Shown here: positions 24,473-32,685 of the stretch, in pieces
How positions within the stretch are numbered: position 1 is the first letter of the stretch
Layout of the letters: the number at the start of each line of letters is the position of its first letter
The notes under the pieces: generated by a model
Told to the model about the DNA's origin: nothing
The model's input: only the letters and a program-made list of their open reading frames with translations
Database searches by the model: none
NCBI GenBank assembly: GCA_964433755.1
Contig: CAYSSR010000001.1
Span: forward strand, 186,001 to 250,000
Length of the DNA stretch: 64,000 nt
Source: JAUVXJ01 sp964433755
GTDB lineage: Bacteria > Chloroflexota > Anaerolineae > UBA7937 > B3-Chlor
Reading direction: 5' to 3'
Position numbers and translations under genes: made by a program

Positions 24473-26888
24473 ACCACGTAGCATCACGGATACGCAGAAG
24501 GACCTGCTCGCGATTCTGGCCCTGTTCCTGTTGTCAGCGGTCTTCTTCGCCAGGGTCCTGTTCACCGACGAAGTCTTCGTCGGTGATAACCTGGCCCGAA
24601 ACATACCGTGGAACTACTACGAGGACCCGGAGAGCCAGTCGCCCATCAACTACGAGTTCGATACCCTGCTGGCCTACTATCCGCAGATCCTCGTGGCAAG
24701 GCAGGCCTTGCAGAGCGGTGCGCTTCCTCTGTGGAATCCCTACTACCTGAGCGGTCTCCCTCTGGTGGCCGCAGCGCCCTGGCTCGGACTGTTCTATCTC
24801 CCGTACACGCTCTTCTACCTCGTTGATCCCCTCGAGGGCTTCGGCTACGTGTCTTTCTTGCAGGTGGGCCTGGCCGAGACCTTCATGTACCTCTATCTGA
24901 GGAACATCGAATGTCGCAGAGTGGCAGCGCTGGCGGGAGCGGCGAGCTTCGGTCTGGGAGGCTTCCTGCTGAGCAATCTAACGTGGCTGCCGAGGGTGAG
25001 CACAGTGTTGTGGATGCCCCTGATCTTCCTGGCACTGGACAGACTGATGAGGAAGGAGTGGGTTTACACCCTCCTGCTGGCCTGTGCGGTGGCCATGAGC
25101 GTTCTGGCTGGAAATCTGGCAGCGGTGATCTACGTCCTGTTGGCCGCGGGCCTGTATGGAGCCTTCAGAGTTGTCCTGGCCTGGCGGCGTCAGGGAGCTA
25201 TGGTTGCTGTGCGGCGCGGTGTGGTCGCCCTGGCGGCAGTGAGTCTTGGCCTTCTCCTGTCGGCGGTGCAATTGGTGCCCACGTTCGAAGCCTCCGCTTA
25301 CGCCGGTCGCGTGCAGACCTCCTATGACGAGCGGGTCGAGGGCGGTCGGTCACCGCTGGCGCTGGCGACGGTTCTGGTGCCCGACGTGTACGGAAACCCG
25401 GTGGACCGCCCGTGGGGCCGCAACGTGTTCGCGACGAACATCCCTGGTACGTATGGAGAGACCAGCCTGTACGTGGGCATCGTTCCTTTGCTTCTGGCTT
25501 TCTGGGCCGTATGGCGGAGACGTGATGGCCTGTCGGCCTTCTATGCGGCCCTGGCACTGGTGGGCCTGTTGATCTTCCTGGATACTCCGCTCTTCAGGGC
25601 GCTATACGAGTTGCCGCTGTTTCGCATCGGCAGGCAACTGGAGGCCAAGGCGCTGTGGGCGATGCCGATCTCTGTGCTGACAGCCATGGGCGCAGATTTG
25701 CTCCTGGGCGACCTTTCGACACAGGACTCCAGGATGCTGCGCCGGGCCGGCGTGGGGCTGCTGGCCGCAGCGCTCGCGGTGGTCCTGGGGCTCGTCTTGT
25801 TGCGGGTTGGAGAGTGGCCCTTGACGACTGAGCTTGCCTCCCAGTGGTACCAGTACAACGTCAGCAACTTCCTGCGACTGAGCGCACTGCTGCTCATGTG
25901 CGGGGCTCTGGCCGTGCTGTGGTCTCGGGATCTGTTCAGGCCGAGTCTGCTGGCGCTCCTGGTAGTGGGCGTGATGCTGGTAGACCTGGTCTACTTCGGC
26001 TGGAAGTTGAATCCTTCCCGGCAGCCTCAGAGTCTCTATCCGCAGATGGAGAGCGTCCAGTTCTTGCGGGAGGACAGCAGCATCTACAGGGTGATCAGGG
26101 GTCCCCTCTCCAGAAAGGTGTTCCCGCCCAACAGCTTCACAGTCTATGGTATCTCGGACGTGCAGGGCTATTCTCCTGTTCTCATGGACTACTACGTAGA
26201 GTTCCTGCGGCTGATCGAGGAGGACATAGCGAGCGCTCGGATGGTCTATTCCCTCAAGTATCCAGCGTCCACCACGTCTCCGCTGCTCGACTTGCTCAAC
26301 GTTAAGTACGTCGTGACCATAGCCGAGCCAGGGGAGGAGATGGTAGAGCTGGACGAGACCGAACCCGATCTGGAACTGGTCTTCGACGGCGAGGTCAAGA
26401 TCTATGAGAACAAGGATGTGCTTCCCAGGGCCTTCTTCGTGCCCGACTACGTGATCGCAAGGGACGGAGACGAAGCACTGGCTCTATTGGGCGCGGAGGG
26501 GTTCGATCCTGCCTCCGTGGTAGTCCTGGAGGAGGAAGCTGTGCCGGCCGCCGGCACTGCCGAAACGGTCGCCGATGAGCAGCAAATCGAGGTCGTGCAA
26601 TACACGCCCAACGGAGTGGTGATCGACGCCTCTATTCCAGGAGACGGCTTTCTTGTGCTGAGCGATCTGTACTACGTTGGGTGGAAGGCGGTGGTGGACG
26701 GCGCAGAGAGAGAGGTGTACAAGGCCGACTACGCATTCAGGGCGGTGCGACTCGAGGCCGGCGATCACCGCGTGGAGTTCGTGTTCGATCCGCTCTCCTT
26801 CAAGATCGGTCTCGCCGTGAGCCTCGCTGCCGTGTTGGCGTTGGCGGCACTGACAGGCTTCTGGCTGGTCCAAAGGAGAACGGAGTGA
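24462..26888 (+). CDS. YfhO family membrane protein
   Basis: 808 residues. N-terminal helix, then an outer loop DNLARNIPWNYYEDP, about eleven helices to near residue 510, and a large extracytoplasmic C-terminal part. The family hallmarks are the GISDVQGYSPVLMDYY region, LLDLLNVKYVVT, LPRAFFVP and, near the end, LSDLYYVGWKAVVDG followed by VRLEAGDHRVEFVF and a last helix. YfhO proteins are GT-C enzymes; in Firmicutes they glycosylate lipoteichoic acid with the CsbB/GtcA partner. Here a GT2 donor synthase sits upstream in the same operon. It is the last gene before a 413-bp gap; a compact hairpin lies directly after the stop. Confidence 0.85.
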   Translation: MTNRPRSITDTQKDLLAILALFLLSAVFFARVLFTDEVFVGDNLARNIPWNYYEDPESQSPINYEFDTLLAYYPQILVARQALQSGALPLWNPYYLSGLPLVAAAPWLGLFYLPYTLFYLVDPLEGFGYVSFLQVGLAETFMYLYLRNIECRRVAALAGAASFGLGGFLLSNLTWLPRVSTVLWMPLIFLALDRLMRKEWVYTLLLACAVAMSVLAGNLAAVIYVLLAAGLYGAFRVVLAWRRQGAMVAVRRGVVALAAVSLGLLLSAVQLVPTFEASAYAGRVQTSYDERVEGGRSPLALATVLVPDVYGNPVDRPWGRNVFATNIPGTYGETSLYVGIVPLLLAFWAVWRRRDGLSAFYAALALVGLLIFLDTPLFRALYELPLFRIGRQLEAKALWAMPISVLTAMGADLLLGDLSTQDSRMLRRAGVGLLAAALAVVLGLVLLRVGEWPLTTELASQWYQYNVSNFLRLSALLLMCGALAVLWSRDLFRPSLLALLVVGVMLVDLVYFGWKLNPSRQPQSLYPQMESVQFLREDSSIYRVIRGPLSRKVFPPNSFTVYGISDVQGYSPVLMDYYVEFLRLIEEDIASARMVYSLKYPASTTSPLLDLLNVKYVVTIAEPGEEMVELDETEPDLELVFDGEVKIYENKDVLPRAFFVPDYVIARDGDEALALLGAEGFDPASVVVLEEEAVPAAGTAETVADEQQIEVVQYTPNGVVIDASIPGDGFLVLSDLYYVGWKAVVDGAEREVYKADYAFRAVRLEAGDHRVEFVFDPLSFKIGLAVSLAAVLALAALTGFWLVQRRTE

Positions 26889-26892
26889 CTCA

Positions 26893-26907
26893 CTGGGCAG
26901 AGCCCAG
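26893..26907 (+). terminator. Compact hairpin directly after the yfhO-like stop
   Basis: Arms CTGGGC and GCCCAG with a 3-nt AGA loop begin four bases after the stop codon. No T tract follows, so it may be a non-canonical terminator or a 3'-end stabiliser. Confidence 0.35.
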
Positions 26908-27102
26908 AGCGGCCAGGGCTGTCGTCACGGTGAGGTTGATGGGTACAGGACGGTGTATGCGTGGGTTCCTTTCTCATCACGAGTCGTCCAATCCCCGGGA
27001 TCGGCATCCCGAGGCAATTGCCAGCGTACGCAGGGTCGAAGCCCATATTGTCGATGAGGGTGGAACTCTGGCGCTGCGGCTACACAAGGGACGCTTGGAC
27101 AC

Positions 27103-27130
27103 TTGTTCTGGACGTCCCATATGGTATAAT
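27103..27130 (+). promoter_or_regulatory. Extended -10 promoter for the 27302 gene
   Basis: TTGTTC at 27103-27108, 16-nt spacer, TATAAT at 27125-27130 with a TGG just before it (TGN extension). It stands 170 bases upstream of the start at 27302 in a gap with no other gene. Confidence 0.6.
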
Positions 27131-27301
27131 AGGTTTGGAGGGCAGCGGGTACTGGCGCGTTACCAGGCAGGGAACAAGGGTGATGTGCCGAGTCTGTTCC
27201 GCACACAGCGCGCTGCAAATCACGCTGGGGCGGCTGAGACTGTGGCTTGAGTCCACAGCGACTATGATAGCGGAGTCTTTCCGTCTGGTGTGAGGGTGAT
27301 C

Positions 27302-28336
27302 ATGGAGCATCGTGATTGTCAAGCGGCTGGTCCTCGCTGGCCGATGAGGATTGTTGCACTAGTTGGCGTTTTGTGGTCGAGCACGATCATTGCTCTAGCA
27401 CAGAGCCCCACGAGTACAGGCGCTGCGGAAGCGACCGGTACACCCTTCTACGAGCCTCTGGTCATGGTTTGGGTGCCTACACCCACGCCCACGCCGGTCC
27501 CGGCGCCGGGGCCCATCGTCTACGAGTCGAAACGGTTGGACAATTGGGACATCTGGGTAATGGACGCCGATGGCAGTGGCAAGACTCGAATGACCAAGAA
27601 CCCACAGCGGGACTCCGACGCCTCCTGGTCGCCGGACTACTCCCAGATCGTGTATGCGTCGGAGCGCACAGCCGAAGATCCTCCAAATCGTGAAATCTAC
27701 ACTATGAGCGTCGACACGGGCGACTCGAGCGGTCTGAAGCGACTGACTTTCGAGGATGGAAAGGACTACGACCCATCGTGGTCGCCCGATGGCACGCGAA
27801 TCGCCTTCGTCTCCAAGCGCGATGGGGATTGGGACATCTATCTGGTGAACCCCGATGGTGGGAACCTGGTGAACCTTACGAGCAACAAATACAACGAGAC
27901 AGACCCCTCGTGGTCGCCCGATGGCAGCCGCATCGCTTTCGCGTCGGACCGCGACAACCCGGAGGGCGACTCTGAGATCTATACTATGTGGCCCGATGGC
28001 ACCCACTGGAGAAGGCTCACGAACAACGCGTATGCCGACGGGGACCCGTCATGGTCGGCGGATGGCACGCGCATCGCCTTCGAGTGCTGGCGAGGTGGCA
28101 GTTTCGAGATCTGCACCGTCAACGCCGATGGCACAAACCAGACGAGACTCACTCACAATGAAGTGTCCGACTCCGACCCTAGCTGGCAGCGGTGGGGAGA
28201 GCAGATCGTCTTCGGCTCATACCGGACGGGCAACGGCGATGTGTACGTGATGAACTCCAGCGGCGGGGGGGTGACCCAACTGACCAGCAACGACTTCATC
28301 GAGGGTGATCCCTGTGCGCGGCCCAGCGGGCCGTGA
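27302..28336 (+). CDS. Exported TolB/PD40-type beta-propeller protein
   Basis: 344 residues from ATG 27302 (GAGGGTGATC just upstream); ATG 27344 is the alternative and would start directly at the signal peptide. The leader ends around IIALAQ. A short Pro/Thr linker (PTPTPTPVPAPG) follows, then six repeats of about 42 residues with the PD40 pattern D-PSWSPDGTRIAF and a matching DIYLVNPDG strand. Such six-bladed propellers (TolB C-terminal-like, WD40-like PD40) bind other proteins or glycans on the cell surface; no enzyme site is seen. It has its own promoter and stands alone between two glycan operons. Ligand unknown. Confidence 0.82.
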   Translation: MEHRDCQAAGPRWPMRIVALVGVLWSSTIIALAQSPTSTGAAEATGTPFYEPLVMVWVPTPTPTPVPAPGPIVYESKRLDNWDIWVMDADGSGKTRMTKNPQRDSDASWSPDYSQIVYASERTAEDPPNREIYTMSVDTGDSSGLKRLTFEDGKDYDPSWSPDGTRIAFVSKRDGDWDIYLVNPDGGNLVNLTSNKYNETDPSWSPDGSRIAFASDRDNPEGDSEIYTMWPDGTHWRRLTNNAYADGDPSWSADGTRIAFECWRGGSFEICTVNADGTNQTRLTHNEVSDSDPSWQRWGEQIVFGSYRTGNGDVYVMNSSGGGVTQLTSNDFIEGDPCARPSGP

Positions 28337-28717
28337 GACAGCTCTCGCCTCTCTCTTCCCCGGTGAGGCGGCAGTGATTCGCGGGGCCTGAGGTACGACG
28401 GTCAGGAATCGGCGGCGCAGTGGACTGTCTGACCACTCCAAGATGCCCGCGAATTGCGACGTCCTCATAGGGAGTCCGTGACTCCTTGGCTTCCTGTGTA
28501 GCTGGTTCACCGGGGCTCGTGTTGCCCCGTGCGGACCCGCGGAGGATCGCCAACCCCCGCTTCAGAGATTCCTCAAAGAAGGCCCAAAGGGTTCGCCGTA
28601 GAGGCCAGGGGGGGTGCTCTGTTGCCAGGAGCAACCCGCGTTGGCGAACCGCGGTCTTGTGGACGGTTTGGGGAGATGGTATAGTACCGTGTCTCGTCCG
28701 TGGAAGGAGCAACGCCT
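28337..28717 (+). other. 381-bp intergenic region
   Basis: No gene supported. A 6-bp inverted repeat (CGCCTC at 28346-28351, GAGGCG at 28365-28370) lies ten bases after the previous stop without a T tract. The only other signal is the promoter at 28657-28685. Confidence 0.45.
28657..28685 (+). promoter_or_regulatory. Extended -10 promoter for the 28718 gene
   Basis: TTGTGG (28657-28662), 17-nt spacer, TGG plus TATAGT (28680-28685). This gives a leader of only about 25 nt before ATG 28718, which has GGAAGGAG at 28702-28709. Confidence 0.6.
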
Positions 28718-30199
28718 ATGCAATTGCGTGTCAACCAGACGGCTATGATATCTGTGGGCGTCGCCGTGCTGTTTTGTGCGGTAGTGGGCATCTGCCTGTT
28801 TGGCGGGTACGGATACCTTCAACTGCGCCCTTTGCCCACGCCCACACTCTCCTTCATAGACTCGGTCCGGGCCACGGCAACGGCCCAGGCCTTGGTGGCT
28901 GAGTCACGCCCTACGTCTACGAGCGCCCCTTCCCCGACCGTTGAGCCCACAGCGGTGGAGACACCTCTACCTGCTCAGAAGCCGACGCATACGTCAGAGC
29001 CGACCCTGGAGCCGACGGAGGAGCCTCAGCCCACAGCTACGCCGGGAAGCTCGGCGCCTGCTCCGCCTCCAGCACCGACGAATACCCCGGTTCCTCAGCC
29101 CACAGCCACGTGCAGGCCCTCCGGGGCCACCAGCTTGGTCCGTGGCCCGTACCTCCAGTGGGTCCGGCCCCAAGCCATAACCATCGTCTGGGAGACGGTG
29201 GACCAGGTCAACAGTGTGGTACAGTACGGATCGACGTCGACGTATGGGTCAACCGCGAGCGAGTGTGACTTCACGACTCACCACGAGGTGACCGTCACGG
29301 GCCTCAACCCCAATACTGTGTATCACTACCGGGTACGAAGCAATGCCCAAACCCTTAGCGATGATCGTACCTTCAAGACAGCCGCTGGCCCCGGACAGAC
29401 TTCCTTCACCTTCGTCGTCTTCGGCGATACCAACAGTGGGATCGACCCGGCCCAGGATCACATGGGCCGCTATCGCAACAGTGCCACGGAGGGTCACACG
29501 GCAGCGATGGTGTGGCTCAACGGCATACGGCCTGATTTCTATCTCCTGGCAGGTGATCTGGTGGCTAGAGGAGCCGAGATGACTGCTTGGGACGAGTTCT
29601 TCACGTTCGAGGGAGACGTGATGAGCACTATCACCATGTTCCCTACCATGGGGGAAGGGGAGGCCAACCATTACAACTACTTCCGCCTGTTCAGTCTCCC
29701 CAACAATGAGCGGTGGTATTCCTTCGACTATGGCAATGCACACTTCGTCTCGTTGGAGATCGACGGCTATCAGGACATGAGTCCTGGGAGCGAGCAATAC
29801 CGTTGGTTGGACAACGACCTGGCTAACACCGACAAGACGTGGAAGATCGCTTTCTTCCATTATCCTCCCTACAGCTACGGACCGGTAGGTAGCAAGCCGG
29901 AGGCCAGAGCTGCGCATTCCCTGTTCGCGAAGTATGGTGTGGACCTGGTCTTCAACGCCCATGACCGCAACTACCAGCGCTTCGTCGTCGATGGCGTTAC
30001 CTACATCGTAACCGGAGGCGGAGGAGCGGCGACGGGAAATCTCTCCGGTGGAGCTGAGTTCCCGCCGGTGTACATGGAAGAGATGAAGCACGTGATGAGA
30101 GTGACCGTATCCGGCAACACCTTGAGCTGCGTAGCCATCAGGACCGCTCCCGAGCCGATGGGAGAGGAGGTCGATCCCATCACCCTCACGGCGCAATGA
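28718..30199 (+). CDS. Surface-anchored purple-acid-phosphatase-like metallophosphoesterase with altered metal motifs
   Basis: 493 residues from ATG 28718 (GGAAGGAG eight bases upstream). An N-terminal membrane anchor (about 8-32) is followed by a long Pro/Thr/Ser-rich stalk (about 40-135). Next comes an Fn3-like purple acid phosphatase N-domain (residues ~145-225, GLNPNTVYHYRVR) and a calcineurin-like phosphoesterase domain. Motif 1 is FGDTNSG (D237), motif 2 AGDLVARG (D280), and the HYPPYS block is kept. Where the family has GNH(D/E) the sequence is GEGE (312-315), and where it has GHxH it reads AHDR (H415, R417). Two expected metal ligands are therefore replaced, so activity may be lost or changed. 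It is monocistronic and exported; the target is unknown. Confidence 0.8.
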   Translation: MQLRVNQTAMISVGVAVLFCAVVGICLFGGYGYLQLRPLPTPTLSFIDSVRATATAQALVAESRPTSTSAPSPTVEPTAVETPLPAQKPTHTSEPTLEPTEEPQPTATPGSSAPAPPPAPTNTPVPQPTATCRPSGATSLVRGPYLQWVRPQAITIVWETVDQVNSVVQYGSTSTYGSTASECDFTTHHEVTVTGLNPNTVYHYRVRSNAQTLSDDRTFKTAAGPGQTSFTFVVFGDTNSGIDPAQDHMGRYRNSATEGHTAAMVWLNGIRPDFYLLAGDLVARGAEMTAWDEFFTFEGDVMSTITMFPTMGEGEANHYNYFRLFSLPNNERWYSFDYGNAHFVSLEIDGYQDMSPGSEQYRWLDNDLANTDKTWKIAFFHYPPYSYGPVGSKPEARAAHSLFAKYGVDLVFNAHDRNYQRFVVDGVTYIVTGGGGAATGNLSGGAEFPPVYMEEMKHVMRVTVSGNTLSCVAIRTAPEPMGEEVDPITLTAQ

Positions 30200-30416
30200 G
30201 CCAGCGTACTGCCGGCCAGGAATCGAAGCTGTAGCGCGCAGTTCCTGCTCAGCGTCTTGCGTTTCCAGGGATCCATGCGCTCTGTTGGCCGACGTTGGGT
30301 GCTTCGTCCGGCGCTCTCCTTCTGGTAGACTATGAGATCCCACGTGCGAGCCCTACGCCAGATGGAGGCGTCCTCAATAGGCAATGCCCCTTGATCCAGG
30401 CAGTGTCAAGGTGCTG

Positions 30417-30444
30417 TTGCTCAGGCCGGGGTGTATGATATAAT
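30417..30444 (+). promoter_or_regulatory. Extended -10 promoter for the 30481 glycan operon
   Basis: TTGCTC (30417-30422), 16-nt spacer, TGA plus TATAAT (30439-30444). Predicted transcription start is about 30 nt before the GT2 start. The rest of the 281-bp gap from 30200 shows no gene. Confidence 0.6.
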
Positions 30445-30480
30445 GTCGCTTGGCACGGTCTCAGAGGCTTGGAAGGGAGT

Positions 30481-31446
30481 GTGGAGCGAGCGGTGGCGGA
30501 CGATCTTGTGGAACTCTCGGTCGTCATTCCTGTCTACAACGAAGAGGAGAGCATAGAGCCGCTCTACACGGCGCTCAAGGCAGCGCTCGAGGGCTTGAGC
30601 AGGAGCTATGAGATCGTCGTTGTAGACGATGGTAGCATCGACGGCAGCTTCGAGGTGCTGAAGAAGCTGCATCAGGGTGACTCGAAGCTCAAGGTGGTTC
30701 GACTGCGGCGGAATTTCGGACAGGCTGCGGCTTTCGCAGCTGGCTTCGATGAGGCGGCCGGAGAGATCGTGGTCAGCATGGATGCCGATTTGCAGTTCGA
30801 CCCCGCTGACATAGGGAAGCTGCTGGACAAGATGGCTGAGGGCTACGACATCGTCAGCGGGTGGCGCGAGGACCGGAAGGAGCCTTTCCTCTCCCGGCGT
30901 TTGCCCTCCACGGTCGCCAACTGGCTGATCTCGCGCATGACTGGCGTCAAGTTGCACGACTATGGCTGCTCGCTGAAGGCCTATCGTCTCGAAGTGATCC
31001 GCAGTGTTCGCCTCTACGGTGAGTTGCATCGTTTTATACCAGCGTTGGCCAGCTCCATGGGGGTGCGTCTGGCGGAGGTGAAGGTGAGCCACCATCCGCG
31101 CCGCTTTGGTGAGTCCAAGTACAACCTGTCGAGGACGATCACGGTGGTGCTCGACCTGGTGACGGTCAAGTTCCTGCTTAGCTATGCCTCCCGGCCCATG
31201 CAGGTCTTTGGCCTGCTGGGCATGTTCTCCTTCATGCTCGGTACCGTGATTGCGGCGTACCTGTCGTTCCTGAGGCTCGTTCTCGGGAGCCCTATTGCGA
31301 ACAGGCCGCTCCTCTTGCTGGCCATACTCCTGATCCTCGTGGGCGTCCAACTGGTGACCATGGGCCTGCTGGGAGAGCTCACGGCACGAACGTATCACGA
31401 AGCCCAGGGCAAGAAGATCTACGCGATCAGAGAGATGCTGGAATGA
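30481..31446 (+). CDS. GT2 glycosyltransferase, GtrB/DPM1-like polyprenyl-phosphate sugar synthase
   Basis: 321 residues if GTG 30481 is used. GGAAGGGAG lies right against it, so TTG 30469 or GTG 30493 are possible. GT-A domain: LSVVIPVYNEEES, VVDDGSIDGS, the metal site SMDADLQFDP, then HDYGCSLKAYR. Two C-terminal membrane helices follow, ending VTMGLLGELTART. This is the ArnC/GtrB layout, paralogous to the 9973 gene. It probably makes a polyprenyl-phosphate hexose for the downstream GT-C enzymes. It is the first gene of a long operon with an extended -10 promoter and short leader; the following GT4 begins four bases after its stop. Confidence 0.85.
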   Translation: MERAVADDLVELSVVIPVYNEEESIEPLYTALKAALEGLSRSYEIVVVDDGSIDGSFEVLKKLHQGDSKLKVVRLRRNFGQAAAFAAGFDEAAGEIVVSMDADLQFDPADIGKLLDKMAEGYDIVSGWREDRKEPFLSRRLPSTVANWLISRMTGVKLHDYGCSLKAYRLEVIRSVRLYGELHRFIPALASSMGVRLAEVKVSHHPRRFGESKYNLSRTITVVLDLVTVKFLLSYASRPMQVFGLLGMFSFMLGTVIAAYLSFLRLVLGSPIANRPLLLLAILLILVGVQLVTMGLLGELTARTYHEAQGKKIYAIREMLE

Positions 31447-31449
31447 GTG

Positions 31450-32685
31450 ATGCGGATCTTGATGGTTAACTACGAGTTTCCCCCTCTGGGAGGGGGAGGG
31501 GGAGTGGCCAGCTACCACATAGGCAGAGCATTGGCAGAAAGGGAGCATGAGGTAGACGTTCTGACCACGGGCTGGGGCGACCTTCCCAGCGAGGAGACGG
31601 TTGAGGGACTGGGTGTCTATCGCGTCCCTGTGTGGGGTAGGGGGGACCTGTCTACGGCCAGTCTTCCGTCGATGCTCTCGTTTCTACCGTGCGGAGTGGC
31701 GAAGGGCTGTCAGATACTACGGAAGAAACGGTACGACGTTCTGAACACCCACTTCGCCATCCCCTCTGGTCCCACCGGGGTTGTATTATCGCGGCTGTTC
31801 AGGACGCCCATGGTCTTGACCATCATCGGCGGCGATATCTACGATCCCAGCAAGAAGCTCTCGCCCAGCGGCAACAGAGTGCTGAGGGGAGTGGTGCGGC
31901 GTGTGCTCGATTCCTCGTCTCACATCATCGCCATCTCGGAGGACATCAAGCGCAGGGCCCTGGAGGATCTACAGTGCCAGAAGCAGATCGAGGTCATCCA
32001 CTACGGGCTCGCCGCCCCTCAGTTCGAGCAAAAGAGCCGCGCTGAGCTAGGCATTCCGGAGGAGCACGTAGTCTTGATCACCATCGGGCGCCTGATCAAG
32101 CGCAAAGCCCTGGACGGCTTGCTGATGGCGCTGGGCAAGTTGGAGCGCGGTGACGTAAGACTGTTGATCATAGGGGAGGGGCCGGAAGAGAAGCACTTGC
32201 GTGACCTGTCCGAAGACCTCGGTCTCTCAGCCAGGGTCGAGTTCCTGGGCGCCATTTGGGGGGAACGGAAGTTCCAGTACCTGGCGGCGTCTGACATCTT
32301 CGTGCTTCCGTCCGTACACGAGGGCTTTGGGCTCGTGTTCCTGGAAGCGATGCATTGTGGTCTGCCGGTGATCGCCAGCTCCACCGGGGGGCAGACCGAT
32401 TTCCTCAAGGACGGAGAAACGGGCTTCCTGGTTCCGGTGGGAGATGTGGATGCTCTGGCGGAGGGGATCGCGCGCCTGAGCGGGGATTCGGCCTTGCGTG
32501 AGAGGATCTCCCGATTCAACCAGGAGCACGTGAAGTCCTTCCACATCTCTGGTGTGGCGGAGCGGTATGAGGCCCTCTTCTCGGAGGTCGTTGGGCGCGT
32601 CGCCCAGACCGGCCACGGCTTGGACTCAGCTCCCCTCGGGCTGAGGGAAAAGGGCACGCACGGATCCCCGCATGACGCTCAGTAG
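31450..32685 (+). CDS. Glycosyltransferase family 4
   Basis: 411 residues from ATG 31450; GTG 31447 just before it is also in frame. N-terminal GT-B domain with a glycine-rich loop (PPLGGGGGVASYHIG) and DVLNTHFAIPSGP. C-terminal domain: VLITIGRLIKRKALD, the EGFGLVFLEAMHCGLPVIAS donor-binding block with the E-x7-E spacing, then TGGQTDFL. This is a textbook GT4 family enzyme with no membrane helices. The stop region overlaps the next GT-C gene by 14 bases. A role in assembling the cytoplasmic part of the glycan is inferred. Confidence 0.87.
   Translation: MRILMVNYEFPPLGGGGGVASYHIGRALAEREHEVDVLTTGWGDLPSEETVEGLGVYRVPVWGRGDLSTASLPSMLSFLPCGVAKGCQILRKKRYDVLNTHFAIPSGPTGVVLSRLFRTPMVLTIIGGDIYDPSKKLSPSGNRVLRGVVRRVLDSSSHIIAISEDIKRRALEDLQCQKQIEVIHYGLAAPQFEQKSRAELGIPEEHVVLITIGRLIKRKALDGLLMALGKLERGDVRLLIIGEGPEEKHLRDLSEDLGLSARVEFLGAIWGERKFQYLAASDIFVLPSVHEGFGLVFLEAMHCGLPVIASSTGGQTDFLKDGETGFLVPVGDVDALAEGIARLSGDSALRERISRFNQEHVKSFHISGVAERYEALFSEVVGRVAQTGHGLDSAPLGLREKGTHGSPHDAQ

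Larger units (their letters stand above)
26889..27301 (+). other. 413-bp intergenic region with hairpins and a promoter
   Basis: No convincing gene. It holds a stop-proximal hairpin (26893-26907), an extended -10 promoter (27103-27130) and a ~165-nt leader. The leader contains a 6-bp hairpin at 27240-27258 (arms CTGTGG and CCACAG, 7-nt loop). No known riboswitch motif was recognised. Confidence 0.5.

Noticed and set aside
26681..27250. Open frame that leaves the yfhO-like gene and runs into the following gap
   Set aside because: Mostly inside the real gene in another frame, no ribosome-binding site, no domain, and it runs across the promoter at 27103.
28500..28530. GGTTCACC resembling a tRNA T-arm
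   Set aside because: No matching acceptor, D or anticodon stems could be placed around it.
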